This document shows, piece after piece, positions 11,401 to 19,508 of a stretch of 64,000 nt of DNA. Each line of letters begins with the position of its first letter. The first letter of the stretch is position 1. Location of the stretch: contig JACRJX010000009.1 in assembly GCA_016235595.1 (NCBI GenBank), forward strand, positions 87,182 through 151,181, written 5' to 3'. This DNA is from Verrucomicrobiota bacterium (GTDB lineage Bacteria > Verrucomicrobiota > Verrucomicrobiia > CAIQCK01). The notes below the pieces were generated by a model that saw only the letters and a list, made by a program, of their open reading frames with translations, searched no databases and was not told the DNA's origin. Made by a program: the position numbers and the translations under genes.

Positions 11401-11712
11401 ATGCCAATCAAACCGAGTCAGAACGAAGAGAAGTATTTTCGTGAGCTGGAACTGAAGGCGCGGCTGGAGAAACTGGCCAAGGAACAGGAAACGACCGCCA
11501 AGGCCGAGAAGCATCGCCTGAAGGAACTGCATTGGCTGCATTGCCCGAAGTGCGGCCAGAGACTCAGTCAGGAACACTACGGGAAGGTGGAAGTAGACGT
11601 TTGCGCCGCGTGCAAAGGCCTGTGGCTGGATGCCAATGAACTGGAGGCGATCCTGCAAGGAGCTAAGAGCAGCAATCCGTTCCACTCGTTTCTCAAGATC
11701 CTGGGCCAGTAG
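11401..11712 (+). CDS. TFIIB-type zinc-ribbon protein
   Basis: 103 residues. A charged, coiled-coil-like N-terminus (residues 5-45, rich in Glu/Lys) is followed by one zinc ribbon with knuckles CPKCGQRL and CAACKGLWLD about 22 residues apart. The second, C..CKG.WLD.NELE, is the signature of the zf-TFIIB (PF13453) family. The role of these bacterial proteins is not known. AAAGGAATTTGACCC before the ATG is a usable ribosome binding site. It precedes the radical SAM gene by about 157 bases on the same strand; a functional link is not shown. Confidence 0.8.
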   Translation: MPIKPSQNEEKYFRELELKARLEKLAKEQETTAKAEKHRLKELHWLHCPKCGQRLSQEHYGKVEVDVCAACKGLWLDANELEAILQGAKSSNPFHSFLKILGQ

Positions 11713-11869
11713 TGTGCCAGTGCCCGCGTGGCTTTGACGATGCGACAGCGGTTGCATGACACGTGCCAACCGGAACAGCCCGCCCGGATGGTTTTGCCCC
11801 TGGCCATGGTCATGATAGATTGGGGTCAGCCACGGTGAAGACCGAAAAGATCCGTGGGGCGAGTTGACG

Positions 11870-13207
11870 ATGCGAATGGATTCGGAAAACGACATCTCCC
11901 GGTTGCCACAAGATACCAGCAACGTTCCGGCCGGCACATTTCCGCCGTCAAAACGGCTCACACGCCGTGACATGATTCGTTACGGCGTTGCCGGCGTGGC
12001 GTGCGTGGCGGGTGGTTGCGCGGTGGCCGCTTATCTCATTGACGCCGTGCGCGAGTTGACCGCCGAGGGCGTATTCAAAGGCGACGCGCCCAACGACGCA
12101 GTGTGGGAACTATGGCGCCAACGCGGCTGGACCCACGAAGGATCCTATTACCTGAAGCTCGGCCGGAACGTGCAGTGCAAGATCTGCCCGAACAATTGCC
12201 TGATGGAGCCGGGCGACCGCAGTCATTGCCGCAACAAGATCAACCGCGACGGCACTCTCTATACGCTGGCATTCGCCAACCCTTGTTCGTTTCATGTGGA
12301 TCCGGTCGAGAAGAAGCCGCTGTTTCATTTCTTTCCCGGCAGCCTGTCATTTTCCATTGCCACCGCCGGCTGCGTGTTCCGCTGCCTGAACTGCCAGAAC
12401 TGGGAAATCTCGCAAAAGAAACCGGAGGAAACAAAAGACCCGCGTGGCCCCGAGCTGCGGCTGCGCCCGCCAGTCACAGGGACGATTACTGCCTCGGACG
12501 TCGCCCGTTTAAGCATGTTTCCGGAGGACGTTGTCGCGCTGGCCGCGTGGACAAAGAGCGTCTCCATTTCCTACACCTATTCCGAGCCGACGGCGTACTA
12601 CGAATACACCTACGAGACTTGCAAGCTCGCTCGCGAACGGGGGATCAAAAACGTCCTCGTCACTTGCGGTTCGATGGAGGAGCCGCCGATGCGCGACCTG
12701 GGCCGGTATCTCGACGCCGCTCACGTGGACTTGAAGGGCTTCAGCGAAAGCATCTACTGGACGCTCAACGCCGGCCGCCTTCAGCCTGTCCTCAAGACGC
12801 TCAGGACGCTCAAGGACATGGGTGTCTGGTTTGAGATCATCAACCTCGTTGTCCCCACGTACACCGACAATCCAGACATGATCCGCCGCATGTGCGATTG
12901 GCTCGCCGCGAATATCGGCCCCGATCATCCCATCCACTTCTCGCGGTTCCACCCACAGCACAAACTCCAGACGCTGCCGCCCACGCCAGTAGAAATCCTC
13001 CTCCAAGCGCAGTCCATCGCGCGCGCGGCCGGGTTGCGCTACGCATACATCGGAAACGTGCCCGGCCTGCCCAACGCCGAAACCACCTTCTGCCCCAACT
13101 GCAAACGTGCTGTCATCATCCGCGACATCTACACCATCACCGGCTTCCACCTCGACGCCGGCAAATGCCGCTTCTGCCAGACAAAGATCGCCGGCGTCTG
13201 GTCGTAA
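11870..13207 (+). CDS. AmrS-like radical SAM protein with Tat-like leader
   Basis: 445 residues from the ATG at 11870 (a TTG at 11864 is also open). The leader has RLTRRDMIRYG followed by a hydrophobic run ending in GGC, so export by Tat and perhaps lipid anchoring are possible. A CKICPNNC motif precedes the radical SAM cluster motif CVFRCLNC (CxxxCxxC) that binds the 4Fe-4S cluster and SAM. The C-terminal end carries two more Cys pairs (CPNCKR and CRFC) and finishes ..IAGVWS, as in the AmmeMemoRadiSam system rSAM enzyme (COG1180). The partner AmmeMemo proteins are not in the window. The substrate is unknown. Confidence 0.85.
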   Translation: MRMDSENDISRLPQDTSNVPAGTFPPSKRLTRRDMIRYGVAGVACVAGGCAVAAYLIDAVRELTAEGVFKGDAPNDAVWELWRQRGWTHEGSYYLKLGRNVQCKICPNNCLMEPGDRSHCRNKINRDGTLYTLAFANPCSFHVDPVEKKPLFHFFPGSLSFSIATAGCVFRCLNCQNWEISQKKPEETKDPRGPELRLRPPVTGTITASDVARLSMFPEDVVALAAWTKSVSISYTYSEPTAYYEYTYETCKLARERGIKNVLVTCGSMEEPPMRDLGRYLDAAHVDLKGFSESIYWTLNAGRLQPVLKTLRTLKDMGVWFEIINLVVPTYTDNPDMIRRMCDWLAANIGPDHPIHFSRFHPQHKLQTLPPTPVEILLQAQSIARAAGLRYAYIGNVPGLPNAETTFCPNCKRAVIIRDIYTITGFHLDAGKCRFCQTKIAGVWS

Positions 13208-13222
13208 AATATTTCCGCTGTC

Positions 13223-14008
13223 CTACCGCGTCTTTCCCGCCGTCCAGCGAATGGCTTGGGCAACGAGCCGGCAGTAGTTCGGATTCTCGTAGGCAAGATG
13301 ATCGTGGCCAAGTTGGAGATAGGCGACGCGAGCCTTGCCGTAGGTGTGCGTCCAGCCGACGGTGGGCGAACTCAGCGGCTCATCGGTGGTCAGCAACGGT
13401 TTGACCTCCGGGCGAATGTCGTAACCCTTGTAGGTCTCGTCGGTAATCTCAAAGTCCTTCAGCCCGCGCGCGATCGGATGCTTCGCGTCGGCTATATGAA
13501 CATTCATCTTCACGCCATGTTTCCACTGGCAACGCGCTTTCTCGACGCCGTTGACGAGGGTGGGCTTCAGATAGTAGCGCGCGCCGAACATCTTCGGATA
13601 CTCCTCCCAATCCTGATAGTTGGCGATGGCGTGATGCAGCACCACCAATCCCTTGCCACTCTTGAGCAGGGCGACGAAATCCGCCTTCGTTTCGTCGGTG
13701 ATCTTCTGCCACATGTCGTAGAGCACGATGACATCATACGACTTGGCGGCGTCGGGCCGGAGCTTCGCCGCCATGGGATCGGCCGCCGGAGCGTTCTTGT
13801 CTTTGGGATTGGGATGCTCCACCGCCTCGAATGTGATCTCCGGGTTGTCCTCGAACACCTTGAAGAACTGCGGCTTCTCAAAAGCATGTCCGCCGGTCAC
13901 CAGCAGCACGCGAATCTTGCCCGGTGCAGCTTGTTCGCCCGCTGCAAGTTGGGGCGTCATCCACGCCGCCATCAACACCGCCATAAGAACTGGAAGCATT
14001 TTTCTCAT
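13223..14008 (-). CDS. ThuA-domain secreted protein
   Basis: 261 residues with a signal peptide of about 24 residues (MRKMLPVLMAVLMAAWMTPQ). The mature protein follows the ThuA/class I glutamine amidotransferase-like fold: IRVLLVTGGHAFEK, then YDVIVLYDMW, GLVVLHHAIANYQ, HPIARGL and AYLQLGHDH. ThuA proteins are linked to sugar metabolism, often with Gfo/Idh/MocA oxidoreductases, but their reaction is not established. It is convergent with the radical SAM gene (15-base gap) and lies 56 bases after the end of the metallophosphoesterase gene on the same strand, so the two may be cotranscribed. AAAGGA lies 11 bases before the ATG. Confidence 0.88.
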   Translation of the reverse strand: MRKMLPVLMAVLMAAWMTPQLAAGEQAAPGKIRVLLVTGGHAFEKPQFFKVFEDNPEITFEAVEHPNPKDKNAPAADPMAAKLRPDAAKSYDVIVLYDMWQKITDETKADFVALLKSGKGLVVLHHAIANYQDWEEYPKMFGARYYLKPTLVNGVEKARCQWKHGVKMNVHIADAKHPIARGLKDFEITDETYKGYDIRPEVKPLLTTDEPLSSPTVGWTHTYGKARVAYLQLGHDHLAYENPNYCRLVAQAIRWTAGKTR

Positions 14009-14064
14009 CGTCTTGTTGTCCTTTCCATCAGATGGGCCGAGTTCGCAGGTTCGCTGCCGGCCGG

Positions 14065-16464
14065 TCAGCGTTTACACACCAGGACCGGCATGTTGCCAAC
14101 AGCGACCTTGGTGTCCGCCGGCAATGGCCGTGTCAGCCCGGTCTCGATGTCAACCACTGTCGCGCCGGTGCGCTGGGCGCCGAGCGTGACCCGCACCGGG
14201 TTGCCGTCGGTCCAGAGCGCCTCCACAAACCGCGGCGGGGCATCGAAGCGCAGCCAGTGAATCTGTTCGTGCGAGTCCATCGTCCGCCGCATCGGATCGC
14301 CGAGCGCGGTCGCAACCACCTGAAGCGCGCGGAATGCCGGCGTCGGGTCGCAATTGCGGTCCAGCAGCGCGCCTGAGTCGGCGGCAACGGACGGCAGGAC
14401 ATTGACGATAACGCCAAGACCGTAGGTGAACAGGAACAGTTGCACCACCTGCGCGGGCGCAGAGGGCGGATTGGCGATATCGAACCAGAACACCATTCTC
14501 GGATGCTTCACGCGAAGCTGTTCGATCTGCCGCGCCAGTTCACGACCGGTCTTGCCCTGGCCGTCGAGAGTCACCGACACCCAGATGGCGCCCGCCGCGG
14601 CGGCGTCAGCGATTTTGTCCGGTGTCACCGGCCCGAACATAAGCTGGTTTTCTTTCGCACCGGCGTGCATGGCGGCGTTGAAAATTTCCGCGTTCGGCGC
14701 TTCCACCAACGCTGCCAGCCGGCCGACCGTGCGAAGAGCGTCGCTCACGATGCGCGGTTCCGGCGGCAGACTCATCACCGGCCGCTGGCCAAGCCGCCGG
14801 GACACCGCCAGCGCACGCATGTAGTCCTCCGTGTTGATCGCGCCGATGATGCGCACGTAACGAACGCCGAGGTCGGCCGCCTCCAGCAGCGGGCTATCGA
14901 GCCGTGTGGGCGCGCTGCCGCCGGCACATGACGAGGCATGGACGGCAACGGCGCGGAGTTGTTGCTCGCCGTTGAACGCTTCAAACTCCATCAGTTGGAA
15001 GGAATACTTCGCCGGCTTGCCGCCGTCCCCGGACAGGCGCGATGCGACGACGGCAATCGCCAGCGCCTGTTGCGGCGCAAAGTTCACCGTCACCTGCGCG
15101 TTTGCTGCCGGCCGGAAACGGGAGCATTGTTTCAACGTCGTCCACGTCTTGCCGTCCTCCGTCGCCTGCACGACAAAATCAGTCGGGAAATTCAACGCCG
15201 CGCCGGCACTGTCAAACCGCGGCCACAGCACAACGCGATCCACCGTAACCGGCTCGGCGAACGTCAGCCGGATCCATTCCTGGCATTCGGGTTGGGCGGC
15301 GTAAGCGCTGCTCCAGCCGCTGCGCTCCACCTCCGCCACCGGTTGAGAGCCGCTCCGGCGATTGCCATCCACGACCAGGTCCGGCGCCCAACGCGGCACG
15401 ATGGTGCGGGGCGCAGCCAGCATCGTCGCGAGATGACACCGGGCGTTTTCCGCCGACTGCCGCGCCACCAGCAGACTCGCACCAGCCGGTTGTTCCGCCG
15501 TGCGCGGCCGAAAGCGGTTCACGATGACGTCGTCTTCGTAAACGCGCACGAGCAGCCAGCCGAGCTTGGACGGTTCGGTGTGAATCGACTTGAGACCCGG
15601 ATAAAAACCATAGGAACATGCGAACGAGGTGGACGGAGCCGTCAGCAGCAACGCCTCGCTCCACGCGTTCACAATCGGCTGGTGCGCGTGACCAGTGAAC
15701 ACCGCGCGTACCTTGTATTGGCGGATCAGTTCCAGCAACTGCCCGCGCACCGGCTCGTCAATGAGCTGATAATTGCCCGGGCCCGGGTCGTCCTGTCGGC
15801 ACCAGAACAACGGCATGTGGAACCCAAGGATGATCTTCGACCCCTTGGCGGCATCGAGGTCGCCACGAAGCCGGTCCCACTGCGCGCGCTCGGCGGGCAG
15901 GCCGGTGTTGAACAACAGGCAGTTCAGCAGGATCACGCGGCAGCCGGCGCGGTCGATGACGTGGTAGTCGCTCTTGAACTGCTGCCGGAAAAGGTCGAGC
16001 CATTCCTGCCGGATCCGATTGACCGCGGCCGTCGGCGAGGTCAATGACGGTTTGTTGCCCACATCATGGTTGCCCGGCACGGCGAAGATCGGCGCGCGCG
16101 ACGCGGCGAGCTGCTCGCGCGACAGCTTCACCGCGGCCGGCCATTGCGGGTCGGTCGGAAAATGGTTGAGAATGTCACCGAGGTGGATGATGAAATCCAC
16201 ACCCGTCGCCTGCACTTCTGCCAGCGTCTGTTTCGCCAGCTTCGTGTAGATGTGCTCGCCTTGGCCGTCGGCTGGAAATCCAAAGTGGGTATCGGAAACG
16301 ACAGCGAATGTCGCCAGCGGCGGGCGCACAAATGTCGTGTCCAGCGCGCGGCGGACGGTCGCAGCGGGTTCGGCAGCACGGGCGACCCACGGCAAGCCGG
16401 CCAGCGACGCGGCGACAACGGAACTCTGTTGGACAAACTCGCGGCGGGAGATGGAAGTGTTCAT
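14065..16464 (-). CDS. Tat-exported metallophosphoesterase with discoidin-like domain
   Basis: 799 residues from MNTSISRREFVQQSSV; an in-frame longer start at 16569 would run into the divergent ubiE gene and precede the RR leader, so it is rejected. The calcineurin-like motifs are complete: VVSDTHFG (DxH), IHLGDILNH (GD), VPGNHDVG (GNHD), FHMPLF and FTGHAHQP (GHxH). Around residues 395-500 an F5/8 type C-like segment (WIRLTFAEPVTVDRVVLW) may bind carbohydrate. The last about 300 residues resemble a TIM-barrel region without clear catalytic residues. Substrate unknown; a periplasmic phosphodiesterase or phosphatase is likely. Confidence 0.85.
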   Translation of the reverse strand: MNTSISRREFVQQSSVVAASLAGLPWVARAAEPAATVRRALDTTFVRPPLATFAVVSDTHFGFPADGQGEHIYTKLAKQTLAEVQATGVDFIIHLGDILNHFPTDPQWPAAVKLSREQLAASRAPIFAVPGNHDVGNKPSLTSPTAAVNRIRQEWLDLFRQQFKSDYHVIDRAGCRVILLNCLLFNTGLPAERAQWDRLRGDLDAAKGSKIILGFHMPLFWCRQDDPGPGNYQLIDEPVRGQLLELIRQYKVRAVFTGHAHQPIVNAWSEALLLTAPSTSFACSYGFYPGLKSIHTEPSKLGWLLVRVYEDDVIVNRFRPRTAEQPAGASLLVARQSAENARCHLATMLAAPRTIVPRWAPDLVVDGNRRSGSQPVAEVERSGWSSAYAAQPECQEWIRLTFAEPVTVDRVVLWPRFDSAGAALNFPTDFVVQATEDGKTWTTLKQCSRFRPAANAQVTVNFAPQQALAIAVVASRLSGDGGKPAKYSFQLMEFEAFNGEQQLRAVAVHASSCAGGSAPTRLDSPLLEAADLGVRYVRIIGAINTEDYMRALAVSRRLGQRPVMSLPPEPRIVSDALRTVGRLAALVEAPNAEIFNAAMHAGAKENQLMFGPVTPDKIADAAAAGAIWVSVTLDGQGKTGRELARQIEQLRVKHPRMVFWFDIANPPSAPAQVVQLFLFTYGLGVIVNVLPSVAADSGALLDRNCDPTPAFRALQVVATALGDPMRRTMDSHEQIHWLRFDAPPRFVEALWTDGNPVRVTLGAQRTGATVVDIETGLTRPLPADTKVAVGNMPVLVCKR

Positions 16465-16477
16465 GGCGAAAATAACG

Positions 16478-16505
16478 TGGACATCGAATCTGCTTACACT
16501 AGATT
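16478..16505 (+). promoter_or_regulatory. Promoter-like element for the ubiE operon
   Basis: TGGACA (16478-16483), 16-base spacer, TAGATT (16500-16505), 21 bases before the ubiE ATG. It lies in the short gap between ubiE and the divergent metallophosphoesterase gene. Confidence 0.4.
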
Positions 16506-16526
16506 GCATCTCAGATTTTGCCAGCC

Positions 16527-17249
16527 ATGCCAAACAAATTCCTAAGCCACGACCAACAGCGCGCGCCAAAAGTGGAGCAGCTTTTCACGCAACTGGCGCC
16601 GCGCTACGACCTGGCGAACGATCTCCAGAGTTTCGGCCTGCACCGCCTCTGGAAACAACGCGTCGTGCGGCTGGCATTGCACGGGGGGGCGGCAAACGCC
16701 TGTGTGCTCGATCTCTGCTGCGGCACCGGTGACATGACGTTCGAGGCACGGCGGCAGGGCGCGGCGCTGGCCGTGGGTGTGGACTTCGCTCAAGCCATGT
16801 TGGACGTAGCTCAGCAACGGCGCAAGGCAGCAGGCGTGGAAGCGGTCTTTGCGCGTGGCGACGCGCTGCGGCTGCCGTTTGCGGATGGCCGTTTCGACGC
16901 CGTCACTATCGGCTATGGCCTGCGGAACGTCGCCGACATCGAGCAATGCCTGCGCGAAATGATCCGCGTGCTCCGGCCCGGCGGACGGCTCGTGATCCTC
17001 GATTTCGGCAAGCCTGCCAACCGGCTTGTGCGCGCGCTCTACGCCGGCTATTTGCGCGTGGCCCTGCCGTTGATGGGCTGGCTCTTCCACCGTGATCCGC
17101 AGACTTATCTCTATATCATCGAATCGTTGCGAACATTCCCGGCACAACGCGGCATCGAGATCATGATGCGCCGCGCCGGCATGGCCAACGTGCGCGTGTT
17201 CGAGCCGCTTCTGGGAACGATGGGGATCAATTATGGCGAACGAGCCTGA
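16527..17249 (+). CDS. ubiE: Demethylmenaquinone methyltransferase
   Basis: 240 residues from MPNKFLSHDQQ (an ATG at 16518 is also possible). Class I SAM methyltransferase motifs are visible: VLDLCCGTGDMTF (motif I), GVDFAQAMLDVA, FARGDALRLPFADGRFDAVT and LRPGGRLVILDFGKP. The VKxLFxxLAPRYDLxNDLxS opening is specific for the UbiE/MenG family, which methylates demethylmenaquinol in menaquinone synthesis. The 3' end overlaps the next gene by 17 bases, so the two are probably translated together. Menaquinone is more likely than ubiquinone in this phylum; this is inference. Confidence 0.93.
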   Translation: MPNKFLSHDQQRAPKVEQLFTQLAPRYDLANDLQSFGLHRLWKQRVVRLALHGGAANACVLDLCCGTGDMTFEARRQGAALAVGVDFAQAMLDVAQQRRKAAGVEAVFARGDALRLPFADGRFDAVTIGYGLRNVADIEQCLREMIRVLRPGGRLVILDFGKPANRLVRALYAGYLRVALPLMGWLFHRDPQTYLYIIESLRTFPAQRGIEIMMRRAGMANVRVFEPLLGTMGINYGERA

Positions 17250-18414
17250 CAACACGGCGCAGACACCTCCGTCTGCGGCACCTGGCCCGCCGAATCCGAA
17301 CGTCCTTGAAGGCGCCGGCGTTTTGACTGCCAAACGCTATGAGCGCCTCAAGCTCTGGCTGCACCTCGGCGAGCTTGCTTTCGTCGTCGCCGCGCTCGCC
17401 GTGTTTTACTTCGCCGGCGGCTCGCGCTTGTTGGCGGCGTTCGCACGGCAGCTCGGTCATAACGAGTGGGGCACGGTGGCGGTTTACGTTGTCGCGATGC
17501 TGGCGGGCGGCTCGCTACTGACACTTCCGTGGAGTTACTTCGCCGGTTTCCATCTGGAGCACCGTTTCAATCTCTCCAATCAGACGCTCGCCGGCTGGAT
17601 TTGGGACGAGGTCAAAGGCTTCGCGCTCACGCTCGTCTTCATGGGTGTCGTCGCCGAGGCCGTCTATGCGTTGCTGCGCGCGACGGGCGCGTGGTGGTGG
17701 GCGTGGACGGCGGCTTTCATGACCGCATTCTCGCTGTTGCTGAACTTCATCCTGCCGGTGGTCATCATTCCGATCTTCTACAAACTGACGAAACTCGAAG
17801 ATGAATCGCTGGCGGCAAAACTCAGCGCGATGGCCGGGCAGGTTGGCGCGCGAGTCGTCGGCGTGTTCCGCATTGCGCTCGGCGAAAAGACGAAGAAGGC
17901 CAACGCCGCCTTCGCCGGGTTTGGCCGGACGCGGCGGATTCTCCTCGGCGATACGCTGCTGGCGAACTTTTCCGCGCCCGAGATTGAGCTGGTGCTGGCG
18001 CACGAGCTGGCGCACTTCCACTTCCACGACATCTGGAAGAACATGGTGATCGGCGCGGTCCTGACGGCGGGCGGGTTGTGGGCCAGCGATCTCTGGTTGC
18101 GAGCGGTGGCGGGCGGCGACCTCGCCAATATCGAACACCTGCCGCTGTTGGCGCTGGGCATGATGGTGTTCGGGCTGATCACGTCGCCGCTGACGCGCGC
18201 GTGGTCGCGCCGCGCCGAGTATCGGGCGGACTGGTTTGCGTTGGAGATGACGCGCGACGCGGCGGTGTTCGAGTCGGCGATGCGCAAGCTGGCCGGCCAG
18301 AATCTGGCAGATATGGAGCCGCATCCGGTGGTGGAGTTTCTGTTTCACGATCACCCGGCGCTCTCGAAGCGGATTGCAAAGGCCAGCGAGTGGCGGCAGA
18401 CTCTCGGAAAATGA
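17233..18414 (+). CDS. M48 metallopeptidase (Ste24/CAAX-protease-like)
   Basis: 393 residues, polytopic, with at least six hydrophobic segments. The zinc motif HELAH lies at residues 257-261 (LAHELAHFHFHD), and the third ligand Glu is in AEYRADWFAL, both typical of the Ste24 subfamily. In eukaryotes Ste24 trims prenylated CAAX proteins; bacterial members are membrane quality-control or processing proteases of mostly unknown substrate. The N-terminal 20 residues are Pro/Ala-rich and precede the first helix. It overlaps ubiE by 17 bases and the next gene by 4 (ATGA), so it lies in a tight three-gene operon. Confidence 0.88.
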   Translation: MANEPDNTAQTPPSAAPGPPNPNVLEGAGVLTAKRYERLKLWLHLGELAFVVAALAVFYFAGGSRLLAAFARQLGHNEWGTVAVYVVAMLAGGSLLTLPWSYFAGFHLEHRFNLSNQTLAGWIWDEVKGFALTLVFMGVVAEAVYALLRATGAWWWAWTAAFMTAFSLLLNFILPVVIIPIFYKLTKLEDESLAAKLSAMAGQVGARVVGVFRIALGEKTKKANAAFAGFGRTRRILLGDTLLANFSAPEIELVLAHELAHFHFHDIWKNMVIGAVLTAGGLWASDLWLRAVAGGDLANIEHLPLLALGMMVFGLITSPLTRAWSRRAEYRADWFALEMTRDAAVFESAMRKLAGQNLADMEPHPVVEFLFHDHPALSKRIAKASEWRQTLGK

Positions 18415-19448
18415 AGAAATCAGAGGTCAGAGTTCAGAGAACAGAAGGCAGACCGGCTGCACGCTGGCATTCCGCTCGCTGCCTTCTGCCTGTTGCCTTC
18501 TGCCTTTTGCTTTGCGCTCTTGTTCTCGGCTGCGGGAAGGCTGAAACCACCGGCAAGTCCAAACTGCCGGCGGACCTCGCGGGTCGTTTCGACGCCGCGC
18601 GCGCTTGGCGCGATATGGAGCGCGTCGTTGGTTTTGGCGCGCGGCCGTCGGGGTCGGATGCGCTCGCGCACACGAGAGCTTACATCTTGGAGCAGCTACG
18701 CGCCGCATCGTTGCAGGTGGAGGAACAGGCGTTTGCCACCAACACGCCGCGCGGGCCGATCACGTTCAAGAACATCATCGCCCGCACGCGACCAAACTGC
18801 CCCCCGCGGTTCATCATCGGCGGCCATTACGACACAAAGTGGATGCCGCAGATGAAGTTCGTCGGCGCAAACGACGGTGGCTCCAGCACCGCGGCGTTGC
18901 TGGAGATCGCGCGTGTGCTCGCCGGCCAGCCCGTGGACGCGTGGATCGTCTGGTTCGACGGCGAAGAGGCGGTGCAGGATTACAGCGACAAGGACGGCCT
19001 CTATGGCAGCGTTTACATGACGAAGGCGCTCAATGCACAGAACAAGCTCCGGGACATCCAGGCGGTGATCGTGCTGGACATGGTCGGCGACAAACGGCTG
19101 CAACTGACGATCCCTGATCCCATGCGGCCCCAGAAAAACAGTTCCAACAGGTGGAGCACGCCGCTGGTGCAACAGGTGCTCGCCGCCGCGGCTTCGCTCG
19201 GTCTGCGCGATTACGTCAAGTTGCTCAACCATCCAATGGTGGACGATCACGCGCCATTCGACTGGAACCGTGTGCCGGCGATCGACCTGATTGATTTCGA
19301 CTACGGCAACATTCCTCGTGACAACAATTTCTGGCACACCGACCGCGACACGCTCGACAAATGCGCGCCCGAAAGCCTGCGTATCTCCGGCCAGATTGCG
19401 TTGGAGCTGCTGCGGCGGCTGGAGTTTCATAAATGGCCGCCCAAGTGA
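18411..19448 (+). CDS. M28-family, glutaminyl-cyclase-like lipoprotein
   Basis: 345 residues. The start overlaps the M48 stop as ATGA. A long signal sequence ends in a lipobox (CALVLGC), unusually preceded by a charged stretch encoded by heptamer repeats. The catalytic core has GGHYDTK, FVGANDGGSSTAALLE, WFDGEEAVQDYSDKDGLYGS, VLDMVGD and FWHTDRDTLD. FDGEEA followed by LYGS, and a final W-H-T-D-D motif, match glutaminyl-peptide cyclotransferases, which form N-terminal pyroglutamate. Aminopeptidases of clan MH share the zinc ligands, so peptidase activity remains possible. Periplasmic location is expected. Confidence 0.82.
   Translation: MKKSEVRVQRTEGRPAARWHSARCLLPVAFCLLLCALVLGCGKAETTGKSKLPADLAGRFDAARAWRDMERVVGFGARPSGSDALAHTRAYILEQLRAASLQVEEQAFATNTPRGPITFKNIIARTRPNCPPRFIIGGHYDTKWMPQMKFVGANDGGSSTAALLEIARVLAGQPVDAWIVWFDGEEAVQDYSDKDGLYGSVYMTKALNAQNKLRDIQAVIVLDMVGDKRLQLTIPDPMRPQKNSSNRWSTPLVQQVLAAAASLGLRDYVKLLNHPMVDDHAPFDWNRVPAIDLIDFDYGNIPRDNNFWHTDRDTLDKCAPESLRISGQIALELLRRLEFHKWPPK
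18416..18512 (+). repeat. Two facing heptamer arrays in the signal-peptide region
   Basis: Five 7-base units of the form GANNNCA (18416-18450: GAAATCA, GAGGTCA, GAGTTCA, GAGAACA, GAAGGCA) are followed by five units of the form GCCTNNT in the opposite sense (about 18481-18512). The arms share a perfect 10-base inverted repeat, CAGAAGGCAG (18442-18451) and CTGCCTTCTG (18479-18488). The arrays encode the first 35 or so residues of the lipoprotein, including part of its hydrophobic core. Confidence 0.8.
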
Positions 19449-19508
19449 ACCGCCGTCCAACCGCGCGCGAGCCGCGATGTCCGTGATGCAATCTCCTCCT
19501 TTTATTTC

